A stretch of DNA of 64,000 nt from positions 1 to 64,000 of the forward strand of contig NZ_JBOCEF010000013.1 of the NCBI RefSeq assembly GCF_050586345.1, read 5' to 3'. Below are positions 41,304 through 51,215 of this stretch, in pieces. Made by a program: the position numbers and the translations under genes. The first letter of the stretch is position 1; every line of letters starts with the position of its first letter. Under the pieces are notes generated by a model. The model was given only the letters and a program-made list of their open reading frames with translations. It had not been told where the DNA came from and did no database searches. This DNA is from JBOCEF01 sp050586345 (GTDB lineage Bacteria; Pseudomonadota; Alphaproteobacteria; Rhodobacterales; Rhodobacteraceae).

Positions 41304-43331
41304 TCATTCGCCCAGCAGGGCGGCCATGCGCGGCGGCTTCGGGGCGCCGGCGAGGCGCACCTCGTAGACATGCATCCCCTCGATCACCCGCTGGACGTAG
41401 TTGCGGGTCTCGCGGAAGGGGATCGTCTCCATCCAGTCGACCATCGCCTCGACCCCGCGGCCCCGCGGGTCGCCATAGCGTTCGAGCCAGGTGCGCACCC
41501 GGTGCGGCCCCGCGTTGTAGCCCGCGGCGACGAGCGGATAGGCGCCGAATTCCTCGATCAGCCAGGACAGGTAGGTGCGCCCGAGGGTGGCGTTGTAGCG
41601 CCAGTCCTCGGTCAGGCGGTTGAATCCATAGGGAATGTCCAGCTTGCCCGCGACCAGCTTGGCGGTTCCGGGCATCAGCTGCATCAACCCGCGGGCGCCG
41701 GCGGGAGAGATGGCGCGGGGGTTCAGCTCCGTCTCCTGCCGCGCGACGGCGAGGGCGAGGGCGACGGGGACCGGGCCGTCATGGCGCGCAAGCTCGGTCA
41801 CCGGGTAATAGGCGGCGGGCAGCAGCCCGCCCTCCCGCGCCGCCATCTTGGCGGTGCGCACGGCGATGTCGGGGCGGCCGATCTCCAGCCCCAGCCCGGC
41901 GAGGGCGGCGAACTGCGTCTCTCCGCGCGCCTCTCCGGCCAGCGACAGGAAGAACCAGCGCGCCAGCCGGTCCTCTCCGGCCGCGTGCAGCAGGAGGGCG
42001 GCGCGCATCAGGTGCGGGGGGCCGAACTCCACCTCGGGCATGTGCGGCACGGGGTATTCGGCGATCAGCACCGGGTCGGGGGCGCCGCCGAGCTTCTCGG
42101 CGGCGAGCTGGCCGTAGAAGCTGGTCTGGTGCAGGGCGGCGGCGGCATAGGCCTCGCGCGCGTCCGCGGTCCGGCCCAGCGCGTCGAGCGCGCGGCCCCG
42201 CCAGTAGCCCGCGCGGCCGAGGGAAATGGGCGTCTCGACGGCGGCGGCGAAGCGCTCGAAATGGGTCAGCGCGCGGTCGGGCCGGTCCAGGAAGCGCAGC
42301 GACAGCCAGCCCGACAGCCATTCGAGGTCGGCATAGTCCGACCCCTCGGACAGGTGGTGGCTGGAGGCGATGCGGTAGGCATGGGCGTATTGCCCGTCCC
42401 GCTGCGCCTGGCGGGCGAGGATGCGGCGCCGGTCGGCCCAGACCTCCGGGCGGCCGAGGGCGGCGGCGGAGGCGGAGCGTTCCAGCAGCATCTCCTCGGC
42501 CCCGTCCCGCAGGCCGCGGGACCAGCGCCAGTCGAACCGCTCCCACGCCAGGCCCGGGTCGTCGGCGTAGCGGGCGGGGACGGCGGCGACCAGCCCGTCG
42601 ACGCCGCGCGCGCGGGCGTTGAGGCCGGAGCGGGCGCGGGCGAGCGCCTGTTCGGCGGGGCCGAGCCGGGCGGCGGCGCGCTCCGCCTCTCCGGCGAGGC
42701 CGCGCCACAGGAGCATGTCGAGCCGCTGCCAGTGGAGCTTCGAGAGGGTCTGCGGATGGGCGGCGAGGAGGGCGTCTTCCTCGGAGGGGGTGAGGGAGAG
42801 CTCCGTCCAGGCGCGGGCGGCCTCGGCCTCGGCCGCCGCGCGGTCCCCCGCGGCGGCGAGGGCGCGGGACAGCGCGAAGGCGCCGATGCCGGTGCGGGGG
42901 GCCTCGGCCTCGAAGAAGCGGCGGATGGCGCCCGCGGGCAGGTTGGGGGGCATGGCCCGCTCGGCCTCGGCCCGCAGGCGGGAGGCGCCGGGCCAGCCGG
43001 AATGATCGGCCAGGAAGGCGGCGTAGTCGGACCAGGAGGGGGTCCCCTCGCGCAAGGACAACCAGTCGGCGAGGGCCCTGGCGGCGGGGTCGGAGGCCGC
43101 GGCGGCGAGGGCGCGCAGGGCGTCGATCTCGCCCCCGTTCGCGGCCTGGACCATGGCGGCGACCGAGGCGGCCTCGGAGGGCGAGGGGCGCGCGACCTTC
43201 GCCGCCGCGGGAACGGCGAAGGCGAGGGCGAGCGCGAGGCCGGCGGAGGCGGCGGCGCGCAGGGCGCGGCCGCGCGGCGCGGCGCGGGCGGCCCGGGCGT
43301 CGGCTGCCGGTGCGGCGGATTCGGGTGTCAT
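41304..43331 (-). CDS. Soluble lytic murein transglycosylase (Slt-like)
   Basis: A 675-residue protein with a signal peptide, a long Ala-rich superhelical domain of paired helices, and a C-terminal SLT domain. The SLT domain has VARQETELNPRAISPAGARGLMQLMPGTAK, where the Glu of RQETE is catalytic. AAGYNAGPHRVRTWLERYG and YVQRVIEGMHVY complete the Slt signature. It cleaves peptidoglycan to 1,6-anhydromuropeptides in the periplasm. The start at 43331 is preferred; an in-frame ATG at 43349 would add six residues. Confidence 0.92.
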   Translation of the reverse strand: MTPESAAPAADARAARAAPRGRALRAAASAGLALALAFAVPAAAKVARPSPSEAASVAAMVQAANGGEIDALRALAAAASDPAARALADWLSLREGTPSWSDYAAFLADHSGWPGASRLRAEAERAMPPNLPAGAIRRFFEAEAPRTGIGAFALSRALAAAGDRAAAEAEAARAWTELSLTPSEEDALLAAHPQTLSKLHWQRLDMLLWRGLAGEAERAAARLGPAEQALARARSGLNARARGVDGLVAAVPARYADDPGLAWERFDWRWSRGLRDGAEEMLLERSASAAALGRPEVWADRRRILARQAQRDGQYAHAYRIASSHHLSEGSDYADLEWLSGWLSLRFLDRPDRALTHFERFAAAVETPISLGRAGYWRGRALDALGRTADAREAYAAAALHQTSFYGQLAAEKLGGAPDPVLIAEYPVPHMPEVEFGPPHLMRAALLLHAAGEDRLARWFFLSLAGEARGETQFAALAGLGLEIGRPDIAVRTAKMAAREGGLLPAAYYPVTELARHDGPVPVALALAVARQETELNPRAISPAGARGLMQLMPGTAKLVAGKLDIPYGFNRLTEDWRYNATLGRTYLSWLIEEFGAYPLVAAGYNAGPHRVRTWLERYGDPRGRGVEAMVDWMETIPFRETRNYVQRVIEGMHVYEVRLAGAPKPPRMAALLGE

Positions 43332-43798
43332 GACTGCTGCGATCCCCATTCGTGTTTTGGGAAACGCTAACACGGCGGCCTTGGGCGCGCGATGAAGGCG
43401 CGCGCGCGATTTCGTGAGCCGAAGCGGGGGCGCGGGGAATGGGATGGAGGGCATGAAGGGAGGGGGGAGCGCGTCGCCTCGGGGGGCGCGGGGCCCCCGC
43501 TCGGCCCCGCGCGCCGCGCCGGGGCGCGGCGAGGCGCCCGGGATGGCTGGCGGGGGCGCGGGACGGCGCGCGGCGGGACCCTGCCGAGACGCGCCTGAAG
43601 GGAGGGGCCTCCCTTCAGGTCGCAGGTCCAAGGGTCGGTCGGCCCCGGACCGCGTCAAGGACAAGCGGGCTGCGCCCGTCGCCCGCGCCTGCGGCTTGGC
43701 GATCCTTGACCCGGCCCGGCGCCTCTCGCGTGGATGGCGGGCCGGGGCGCGGCAGGCGCGCCGGGGCGGTGCAGGCCGGGGCCGTCAGCCCCCTGCGC
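43332..43798. other. Non-coding region with a 26-base palindrome
   Basis: About 470 bases between the transglycosylase start and the end of the purine phosphorylase gene. The only clear structure is at 43594-43619, where CCTGAAGGGAGG and CCTCCCTTCAGG pair around GG. Open frames here have no convincing protein sequence. Confidence 0.55.
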
Positions 43799-44629
43799 TC
43801 AGGGCAGTTTCGGCAGAAGTTCCGCGAGGATGGCGGCGATGCGGCGCCCGGCATGGGCGGCGTTCTCCAGCACCTCCTCGATCGTGTCGGGCTGCTGCTC
43901 CGGCCCGCCATCGGCGGCGTTGGTGATGGCCGAGAGGCCGACGCAGCGCATCCCGCAATGGACCGCCGTCACCGCCTCGAGCACCGTGGACATGCCCACC
44001 GCGTGCGCGCCGATGGAGCGCATCCAGCGCCGCTCGGCCGAGGTTTCCAGCGACGGGCCGGCGATGCCGCAATAGATGCCGGAGGGGAGATCTTCTCCCG
44101 CCGCATCCGCCGCCGCCAGAGCCAGCGCCCGCAGATCCGGGTCCCAGGCGCGGGACATGTCGGGAAAGCGCGGGCCGAGGGCGTCGTCATTCGGCCCGGT
44201 CAGCGGGTTCACGCCGGTGAAGTTCAGGTGATCCTCGATCAGCATCGGAACGCCGGGCTTCAGCGCGGGGTCCAGCGCCCCGGCGGCGTTGGTGGCGACC
44301 AGGGCGTCGGCCCCCATCCGCCGCATCAGGCGCACCGGCAGGGCGATGTCCTGCGCGCTCCACCCTTCATAGAGATGCACGCGCCCCTGCATCAGCGCCA
44401 CGCGCCGCCCGTGCAGCCGCCCGATCACGAAGCGCCCTTCATGCATCGGCGCGGTGGAGACGGGGAAATCCGGGATCTCGCCATAGGGGACGAAGACCGG
44501 GTCCTCCACCGCCTCGGCCAGCTGGCCAAGGCCGGAGCCGAGCACCAGCGCGACCTCGACGGGATCGCCGATGCGCGGGGCGACGGCCTCCCAGGCGGCG
44601 GAAAGACGGGCGGATTGATCGGGAAGCAT
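43799..44629 (-). CDS. punA: Purine nucleoside phosphorylase
   Basis: A 276-residue trimeric-type phosphorylase. VALVLGSGLGQLAE is the phosphate loop, with HEGRFVIGRL, MQGRVHLYEGW, ATNAAGALDP, CGIAGPSLETSAE and VGMSTVLEA. It splits inosine or guanosine with phosphate. GGAG precedes the ATG. It is the second gene after an amidohydrolase on the same strand with a 121-base gap. Together they fit purine salvage: deamination followed by phosphorolysis. Confidence 0.93.
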   Translation of the reverse strand: MLPDQSARLSAAWEAVAPRIGDPVEVALVLGSGLGQLAEAVEDPVFVPYGEIPDFPVSTAPMHEGRFVIGRLHGRRVALMQGRVHLYEGWSAQDIALPVRLMRRMGADALVATNAAGALDPALKPGVPMLIEDHLNFTGVNPLTGPNDDALGPRFPDMSRAWDPDLRALALAAADAAGEDLPSGIYCGIAGPSLETSAERRWMRSIGAHAVGMSTVLEAVTAVHCGMRCVGLSAITNAADGGPEQQPDTIEEVLENAAHAGRRIAAILAELLPKLP

Positions 44630-44750
44630 GGCGGCTCCGTTTGTGATCACAGGACTGTCGGCGGTGTGACGCGCCGGTGCGCGCAGCGCGCCGCGGGCGG
44701 CCGAGCGGGGGCTTCACGCCCCCCGAGACCGCCCGCCCCCGGCGCGAGGC

Positions 44751-46055
44751 TCAGGCGATGGAGGCGGCGATTTTCGGGGTCAGCTCTTTCACCTGCTCCA
44801 GCGTCGGGGCGATGTCGAAGCTCTCGAGCTTGCCGCCGCGCACGATGCGCCGCCCGCCGACCCAGACATCGGTCACATCCGACTTGCCCGCCGAATACAC
44901 GAGATGCGTCAGCGGATCGAACAGCGGCTGCGCGTGCGGGCGGTTCACGTCCACCAGCATCAGGTCGGCGTATTTGCCGACCTCGAGAGACCCGGTCACG
45001 TCCCCGAGGCCCATCGCCTCGGCGCCCGAGAGCGTCGCCATCCGCCAGGCCTGCTCGGTCGTCACCAGCGTCGCGTCCTGCGCGGCGCCCTTGTGCAGCA
45101 TCGCCGCCAGACGCAGCGCCAGCCACATGTCGATATCGTTGCCCGAGATCGCCCCATCCGTCCCCAGCGTCACCCGCACCCCGGCCTTGAGCATGTCCGG
45201 GATCCGCGCGATGCCGCTGGCCAGCTTCAGGTTGCTCACCGGGTTATGCGCGACCACGGCGCGGGTCTCGGCCAGGATCGCGATCTCCTCGTCATCGAGA
45301 TGCACGCAATGCGCCAGCACCGTCCGCTCATCCAGGATCCCCAGCTTGTGCATGTGCCGGATCACCGTGTTCCCGTAGCGGTTCAGGATGTCGGCGTTCT
45401 CGGCCTGCGTCTCCGCCGCGTGGACCGAGTACAGCCCGTTGTAGCGGCTGCTGATCTCGTGCGCCTTCTGCAGCCCCTCCGGCCCCACGGTGTAGGAGCC
45501 ATGGGGGAACACGCCCGGAACCATCATGTCGGTGCGCGGGAACGCCTCGAAGAAGTCGATGCATTCCTGCGCGCGCCCCTCCGGCCCCCGCTTGTCCATG
45601 CCCGGGAAGTCGAAGAACAGCCCGCCGCAGGAGGTGCGCAGCCCGATCTCCGCCCCCGCATGGGCCGACTGCTCGGGGTGCCAGAACATGTCGATGACCG
45701 AGGTGCAGCCGGTCAGCGCCAGCTCCGCGAAGCCGAGGCGCGCGCCGATGCGGCAGGTCTCCTCCGACAGGATCGCGCCCTCGGCCTTCCACACGGTCTG
45801 CAGCCAGGGCTCCAGCGGCAGGTTCTCGACCAGGCCGCGGAACAGGCTGTCGGGCGCGTGGCAATGGGTGTTCACCAGGCCCGCGGCGACCACGCCGCCC
45901 TGCGCATCGATGGTTTCCGCCGCCCGCGGCTCGGCCTCGCCCCCCGGGATCAGCGCCTCGATCCGGCCGCCCGAGACGGCCAGCGCGCCGCGGAAGGGGG
46001 CGGCGCCGTCGGCGCCGGGCACGATCCAGGCGTTGCGGATCAGCAGGTCGGTCAT
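44751..46055 (-). CDS. TRZ/ATZ-type amidohydrolase (MTA/SAH deaminase-like)
   Basis: A 434-residue metal-dependent hydrolase. NTHCHAPDS supplies His 64 and His 66; SVHAAET and LAHCVHL give the next ligands; LGTDGAISGNDIDMW carries the metal Asp. The family includes 5'-methylthioadenosine/S-adenosylhomocysteine deaminases and chlorohydrolases. The nearby nucleoside phosphorylase favours an adenosine-type substrate. AAGGAG precedes the ATG. It is divergent from a cupin gene. Confidence 0.88.
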   Translation of the reverse strand: MTDLLIRNAWIVPGADGAAPFRGALAVSGGRIEALIPGGEAEPRAAETIDAQGGVVAAGLVNTHCHAPDSLFRGLVENLPLEPWLQTVWKAEGAILSEETCRIGARLGFAELALTGCTSVIDMFWHPEQSAHAGAEIGLRTSCGGLFFDFPGMDKRGPEGRAQECIDFFEAFPRTDMMVPGVFPHGSYTVGPEGLQKAHEISSRYNGLYSVHAAETQAENADILNRYGNTVIRHMHKLGILDERTVLAHCVHLDDEEIAILAETRAVVAHNPVSNLKLASGIARIPDMLKAGVRVTLGTDGAISGNDIDMWLALRLAAMLHKGAAQDATLVTTEQAWRMATLSGAEAMGLGDVTGSLEVGKYADLMLVDVNRPHAQPLFDPLTHLVYSAGKSDVTDVWVGGRRIVRGGKLESFDIAPTLEQVKELTPKIAASIA

Positions 46056-46322
46056 GAGTCGGACTCCTTGAACGGGTGCGGCCCCGCACGCGGCATTCGG
46101 CGCGCCGGGGGCCGGAGCGTACTGCGCCCCGCCCCCGCAGGCCAGCCCGCCCGCACGCCGCTGGCCCTTGATTTTACGGGGGAATAACGGAATCCGCGGA
46201 AATGGGCGCTTGAAAACGCGCCACGCCCAATGAACAGTGAGTTGCGCAGGCAGTTCTGCGGCCGCGAATAGGATACGGTCGCGCGCGGCCCTCCGTCTGC
46301 ATCGCAACCAGAAGTCACTTTC

Positions 46323-46730
46323 ATGACGATGACGAGCACATTCGCTTCGCTGAGCTTCGAAAGCGCGTCCTACGCGCCGTCGCCGCGACGCCGCGACGAG
46401 GTCTGGACGACCGAGCGATGCTTCATCCGTGAGCTGTACAACACCCCCTCCGACCCCGAGGGCTCGCTGGCCGAGGCCCGCGTGCCGCCCGGCGTGACCA
46501 CCGTCCTGCACCGGCTGGTGGACGTGCACGAACGCTACGTGATCCGCGAGGGCCGCGGCCGGATGGAGGTCGACGGCGTGACGCGCGACGTGAAGGCCGG
46601 GGACAGCGTGGACATCCCCGCGGGCGCGCGGCAGCGGATCCGCAACACCGGGCCGCTGGACCTGGTGTTCCTGTGCTTCTGCACCCCCCGCTTCGTGCCG
46701 GAGTGCTACCGGGACCTCGAGAACGACTGA
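46323..46730 (+). CDS. Cupin domain protein
   Basis: A 135-residue cytosolic single-domain cupin. The first motif is TTVLHRLVDVHERYVIREGRG, with His and Glu ligands; the second is DIPAGARQRIRNTGP, in which the usual last His is replaced, so metal binding may be altered. The end FLCFCTPRFVPECYRDLE is Cys-rich. No enzyme class can be assigned. It is divergent from the amidohydrolase. Confidence 0.8.
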   Translation: MTMTSTFASLSFESASYAPSPRRRDEVWTTERCFIRELYNTPSDPEGSLAEARVPPGVTTVLHRLVDVHERYVIREGRGRMEVDGVTRDVKAGDSVDIPAGARQRIRNTGPLDLVFLCFCTPRFVPECYRDLEND

Positions 46731-46935
46731 CCCCGCCCCGGGCCGCCCTCCCCGCGGCGGATCGCGGCCCCTTCAGCCGATGTCCGACATACCCTGAAGC
46801 CGGCCCCGCAGCCGTTGCAGGACGCCGGTCGCGCAAGGGCGCGCCCGCGCCGCCCGAGTCCGGCGTCCGCCGCCGGTTGCACCGCCGCCCGGCGCCCATT
46901 AAACTTGGCCGCCCGAGCCGACCGGAGCGCGCCGC

Positions 46936-47430
46936 ATGCAGAAAACCGCCAAGATCTCCCTGCGCCTGTCCTCCGAGGTGGTCGACGCGCTCTCGGCCCA
47001 GGCCGAGGCCAAGGGGTTCGGGATGACCGAGCATGTCCAGCGCCTGCTGGAACGCCGCGCCGCCAAGTCCGGCCACATGGCGCCGGACCACGCCGCCGCC
47101 ATCCGCCTGCGCTGGGACGTGGTGGAGAAAATGCAGGCCCTGGCCCGGAAACTCGACGCCAAGGGGCGGTTCGACGCGCATTTCACCCTCTCCGTGTTCC
47201 GCGCGGCGATGGAGGACGAGGCCCTGCGCGCCCGCTACGAGGAGGCGATCGGCGGCGACGCCTACGGGGCCGAGGCGCCCGGGCGCTCGCCCTTGAACAT
47301 GAATCTCGGCTCGGCCATCCGCCGGGCGGTGGGGGCCGAGCCGATGCGCGGGCCCGGCGGCGCCCCGCTGCGCGCGCAGGTGCGGGGCGAGCCGATCCAG
47401 ACCTACCAGCTGCTGGTCAAACCGGCCTGA
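46936..47430 (+). CDS. Hypothetical protein with ribbon-helix-helix-like start
   Basis: A 164-residue protein. The first 45 residues (KTAKISLRLSSEVVDALSAQ followed by AEAKGFGMTEHVQRLLER) have the strand-helix-helix pattern of MetJ/Arc (RHH) DNA-binding proteins. The rest is helical (ALARKLDAKGRFDAHF, VFRAAMEDEALRARYEEAIGG) and not recognised. If it binds DNA it would be a small regulator; its target is unknown. It stands alone between the cupin and dctB. Confidence 0.6.
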   Translation: MQKTAKISLRLSSEVVDALSAQAEAKGFGMTEHVQRLLERRAAKSGHMAPDHAAAIRLRWDVVEKMQALARKLDAKGRFDAHFTLSVFRAAMEDEALRARYEEAIGGDAYGAEAPGRSPLNMNLGSAIRRAVGAEPMRGPGGAPLRAQVRGEPIQTYQLLVKPA

Positions 47431-47673
47431 GCCCCACCGGCGACGGACACCGGCTGCACCGGCGGCAGGCGCCGCGGCGCAGCCGCCCGACACGGGATCG
47501 CCGACGCCCGCGCCGCGTTGCATCGACGTCGGACGCAGCCGCCCGGCCGGCGCCGGGCGCCGGTCGCCACGCCCGCGCGCAACCGGCGGCGGACACGCGC
47601 TGCAGACGCCCCGACGACACGTCCCGCGCGCGCCCCCTCGCCCCCGGCGCGCGGCGCGGATAGACTGCGCGCC

Positions 47674-49548
47674 ATGCGCCGTCGCCTCGCCCTCGCCGCC
47701 GTCCTGCTCTGCGCCCTGCCCGCCGCCGCGGGCGGGATCGCCTGGCGCGCGAGCCTCGAGGACGGGCTGTCCCGCGCCCGCGCCGCCGCCGCCGCCAAGC
47801 TCGAGGCCGCGGCCCAGCGGCTCGACGGGCAGATCGCGCGCTACCGGCAATTGCCGCGCGTGCTCGCCGACGCCGCCCCGCTGGCCGAGGCCGCGGCCGA
47901 GCCCACCGTCGCCCGCACCGCCCGCCTCAACGCCCTGCTGGAGCGGATCGCGGACGTGACCGGCGCGCTCGACATCTACGTGATGGACAGCGCGGGGTGG
48001 ACCGTGGCGGCGTCGAACTGGGCCTCCGAGCAGACCTTCATCGGCCGCAACTTCGCCTTCCGCCCCTATTTCCAGCGCGCGATGGATGGCGGGCTGGGCA
48101 GCTACTACGCCCTCGGCACCACCTCGCTCCAGCGCGGCTGGTACTTCGCGGGGCCGCTGCGCCTCGACGCCGCCGCCATCGGGGTGGTGGCGGTGAAGGC
48201 GGACATGGACGCGGTCGAGGACGCCTGGCGCGAGGAAGAGGGCCTCGTGTTCTTCACCGACCCGGACGGGGTGGTGTTCGTCTCCAACCGCCACGGGCTG
48301 GTGTTCCGCTCGCGCGCGCCGCTGGCCGAGGACGCCCGCGCCCGGATCGAGGAGGCCCGGCGCTACCCGGGGCGGGAGATCGCGCCGATGCCCGTCATGG
48401 CGCGCGCCCCGGCCTGGGATGGCGGCGATCTCGGGACGCTCAGCCTCGAGGGGCCGGACTGGGCGGCGCTGGACGTGGCGATGCCGCGCGCGGTGATGGC
48501 CTCGGCCCACCAGCCGCGGCTGGGGATGACCGGCCACGCGCTGATCGACGTGGCCCCCCCCGCCGCCGCCGCCAAGGATGCCGGGCTGGCCGCCGGGGCC
48601 GCGGCGCTGGCCATGGGCGCGCTGCTGCTGCTGCTGGTGCAGCGTCGGGACGCCGCGCGGCGTCGCCTGGCGATCGAGACCCGGGCGCGCGATGAGCTCG
48701 AACGCCGCGTGGACGAGCGCACGCGCGACCTGACCGCCGCCAACGCCGCGCTGGAAGGCGAGATCGCCGAGCGCCGCGCCGCGGAAGAGGCGCTGCGCCG
48801 CGCCCAGGCCGACCTGGTGCAGGCCGGCAAGCTCTCGGCCCTCGGGCAGATGTCGGCGGGCATCAGCCACGAGCTGAACCAGCCCCTCGCCGCCATCCGC
48901 AACTTCGCCGAGAACGGCGCCGTCTACCTGTCGCGCGGGCGCCCCGAGAAGGCGGCGGGGAACCTCGAGCGCATCGCCGAGCTGACCGCCCGCATGGACC
49001 GCATCATCCGCAACCTGCGCGCCTTCGCCCGCAAGGAAGGGGAGCCGGCCGCCGACGTGGACCTCGGCCGCGTCGCCGCCGACGCGCTGGCGCTGATGGA
49101 TGCGCGCATCGCGGCCGAGCGCGTCGCCGTGCGCTTCGACCCGCCGCCCGAGCCGGTCATGGTCCGCGGCGGGCAGGTGCGGCTGCAGCAGGTGGCGCTG
49201 AACCTGATCGGCAACGCGCTCGACGCCATGTCCGGTCAGCAGGCGCCGGAGCTGGAGATCGAGGTCGCGCCCCCGGACCGCCCCGGCGCCCCCGCGCGCC
49301 TGTCGGTCCGCGACCGCGGCCCGGGCCTGGCGCAGGAGGCCGAGGGGCGCATGTTCGACCCGTTCTTCACCACCAAGCCCGTGGGCGAGGGGACGGGGCT
49401 GGGCCTGTCGATCTCCTACGGCATCGTCCAGAGCTTCGGCGGCCGCATCCGCGGGCGCGACCGCGATGGCGGCGGCGCCGTCTTCACGGTCGAGCTTCAG
49501 CCCAGCGCCGCCGCCGCCGCATCCGCCAGCATCGAGGCCGCCCAATGA
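47674..49548 (+). CDS. dctB: C4-dicarboxylate sensor histidine kinase DctB
   Basis: A 624-residue membrane kinase. Helix 1 is at about 5-24 and helix 2 at about 303-323, with a periplasmic double-PAS-like sensor between them (IGRNFAFRPYFQRAM, GRDxD-type segment LVFFTDPDGVVFVSNRHG). A coiled coil follows at about 325-385, then the H box GISHELNQPLAAIRNF (His 399), the N box (LIGNALDAM) and the G boxes DRGPGL and GTGLGLSIS. This is the DctB layout: it senses external C4-dicarboxylates and phosphorylates DctD. Its stop overlaps the dctD start. Confidence 0.92.
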   Translation: MRRRLALAAVLLCALPAAAGGIAWRASLEDGLSRARAAAAAKLEAAAQRLDGQIARYRQLPRVLADAAPLAEAAAEPTVARTARLNALLERIADVTGALDIYVMDSAGWTVAASNWASEQTFIGRNFAFRPYFQRAMDGGLGSYYALGTTSLQRGWYFAGPLRLDAAAIGVVAVKADMDAVEDAWREEEGLVFFTDPDGVVFVSNRHGLVFRSRAPLAEDARARIEEARRYPGREIAPMPVMARAPAWDGGDLGTLSLEGPDWAALDVAMPRAVMASAHQPRLGMTGHALIDVAPPAAAAKDAGLAAGAAALAMGALLLLLVQRRDAARRRLAIETRARDELERRVDERTRDLTAANAALEGEIAERRAAEEALRRAQADLVQAGKLSALGQMSAGISHELNQPLAAIRNFAENGAVYLSRGRPEKAAGNLERIAELTARMDRIIRNLRAFARKEGEPAADVDLGRVAADALALMDARIAAERVAVRFDPPPEPVMVRGGQVRLQQVALNLIGNALDAMSGQQAPELEIEVAPPDRPGAPARLSVRDRGPGLAQEAEGRMFDPFFTTKPVGEGTGLGLSISYGIVQSFGGRIRGRDRDGGGAVFTVELQPSAAAAASASIEAAQ

Positions 49549-50966
49549 CCCATCCCGCCCCTGCCCCGGCCGCGGGCGCCGATCCCGCCGCCGCCGCGGG
49601 CGCGCCCGGCGCGGATGACCCGCGGATCCTGCTGGTCGACGACGAGGCGGCGCTGCGCGAGTCGCTGGCGCAGGTGCTCGACCTCGCCGGCATCCACGCG
49701 GACGAGGCGGGGAACGTGGACGAGGCGCTGGCGATCCTGTCGCCCGACTATCCCGGCGCGGTGATCGCCGACATGCGCATGCCCGGGCGCGACGGCTTCG
49801 CGCTGCTCGACGCGGTGCGGGCGCTCGACCCCGACCTGCCGGTGGTGATCCTGACCGGCCATGGCGACGTGCCGATGGCGGTGAAGGCGATGACCGCCGG
49901 GGCCTATGATTTCCTGGAGAAACCCTGCCCGCCCGCGCGGCTGGTGGAGATCGCCCGCCGCGCCGCCGAGAAGCGCCGCCTGGTGCAGGAGAACCGCGCC
50001 CTGCGCGCCCGCATCGACGCGGCCGAGGCCGGGACGCTCGAGGCCGCGATCCTCGGCGACGCCGAGGTGACGCGCGCCTATCGCGCGCGGCTGGAACGGA
50101 TCGCCGCCGCCGGGCTCGATGTGCTGGTGCTGGGCGAGACGGGGGCGGGCAAGGAGCTGGCGGCGCGGGCCATCCACGCCCGCTCGGACCGCGCGCGCGG
50201 CCCCTTCGTGGCGGTGAACTGCGGCGCGCTGCCCGCCGAGATCGCGGGATCGGAGCTGTTCGGCCATGAGAAGGGCGCCTTCACCGGCGCCGCCGCCCGC
50301 CGCATCGGCAAGTTCGAACATGCCGAGGGCGGGACGATCTTCCTCGACGAGATCGAATCCATGCCGCTCGACCTCCAGGTCAAGCTGCTGCGCGTGTTGC
50401 AGGAGCGGGAGCTGGAACGCCTCGGGGGCAACGAGGCGATCCCCCTCGACGTCCGCGTCATCGCCGCGACCAAGCCGGACCTGAAGGCGCTGGCCGAGGC
50501 GGGCAAGTTCCGCGAGGACCTCTATTACCGCCTCGACGTCGCCCGGGTGCGGGCGCCGCCCCTGCGCGAGCGGCTGGAGGACGCGCCGCTCCTGTTCCGG
50601 CACTTCGTGCAGCAGGCGGCCGAGCGGCGCGGGCGCCCGGCCCCGGCGGTGGAGGCGGCGGACCTCGCCCGCCTCTCGACCCATGACTGGCCGGGCAATG
50701 TGCGCGAGCTGAAGAACGTCGCCGAGCGGTACGCGCTGGGGCTGGGGCTGCAGCTCGGGCCGACGGGCGAGGGGGCCGAGGACGCCGCGCCGCCCCGCGG
50801 GTTGGCCGCGCAGGTGGAGGCGTTCGAGAAATCGCTCCTCGAGGCCGCGCTGCGCCGGTCCGGGGGGCGCGCGTCCGAGGCGGCGCAGGCGCTCGAGCTG
50901 CCGCGCAAGACCTTCTACGACAAGCTCGCCCGGCACGGGATCAAGCCCGAGGCGTTCCGGGGCTGA
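49545..50966 (+). CDS. dctD: Sigma-54-dependent response regulator DctD
   Basis: A 473-residue NtrC-type activator. The receiver domain has the phospho-acceptor Asp at about 76 (VIADMRMPG). The AAA+ domain has Walker A GETGAGKE (about 197-204), the sigma-54 contact loop GAFTGA (about 244-249) and FLDEIESMPLDLQ. The Fis-type HTH at the C-terminus is SGGRASEAAQALELPRKTFY. It should activate the TRAP genes immediately downstream, where a sigma-54 promoter and two dyads are present. Confidence 0.94.
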   Translation: MTHPAPAPAAGADPAAAAGAPGADDPRILLVDDEAALRESLAQVLDLAGIHADEAGNVDEALAILSPDYPGAVIADMRMPGRDGFALLDAVRALDPDLPVVILTGHGDVPMAVKAMTAGAYDFLEKPCPPARLVEIARRAAEKRRLVQENRALRARIDAAEAGTLEAAILGDAEVTRAYRARLERIAAAGLDVLVLGETGAGKELAARAIHARSDRARGPFVAVNCGALPAEIAGSELFGHEKGAFTGAAARRIGKFEHAEGGTIFLDEIESMPLDLQVKLLRVLQERELERLGGNEAIPLDVRVIAATKPDLKALAEAGKFREDLYYRLDVARVRAPPLRERLEDAPLLFRHFVQQAAERRGRPAPAVEAADLARLSTHDWPGNVRELKNVAERYALGLGLQLGPTGEGAEDAAPPRGLAAQVEAFEKSLLEAALRRSGGRASEAAQALELPRKTFYDKLARHGIKPEAFRG

Positions 50967-51069
50967 GGGCCGCGCCGACCCCGCCCCGTCGCCCCCCGCC
51001 CCGTCGCCCCCCGCCGCCGCCAAGGGTGAATCCCGCCATGCGCAAGGCGCATGCGCCGGGGCGGGAACC

Positions 51070-51120
51070 TGTGCGGAAGCCCGCACATTCGCTCGCGCAG
51101 CATGTGCGGGGGACCGCACA
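51070..51120 (+). promoter_or_regulatory. Two identical upstream dyads, probable DctD sites
   Basis: TGTGCGG-N4-CCGCACA occurs twice, at 51070-51087 and 51103-51120, 33 bases apart (about three helical turns, same face). They lie about 130 to 165 bases upstream of the start expected from the -24/-12 promoter. Paired dyads at this distance are typical enhancer sites of NtrC-family activators. Confidence 0.75.
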
Positions 51121-51215
51121 GATCCCGCATGGGGCGTGTTTCAACCCCGCGCGGCGAATGCCTGCCATGCGCATGGCGCAAGGCCCCGCGGGCGCCGGTT
51201 ACGGTTTCTCAAGAC

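Noticed and set aside
43414..43926. Open frame between the lytic transglycosylase and purine phosphorylase genes
   Set aside because: The product is Gly/Arg/Ala noise, it runs into the antisense of the phosphorylase gene, and it has no recognisable domain.
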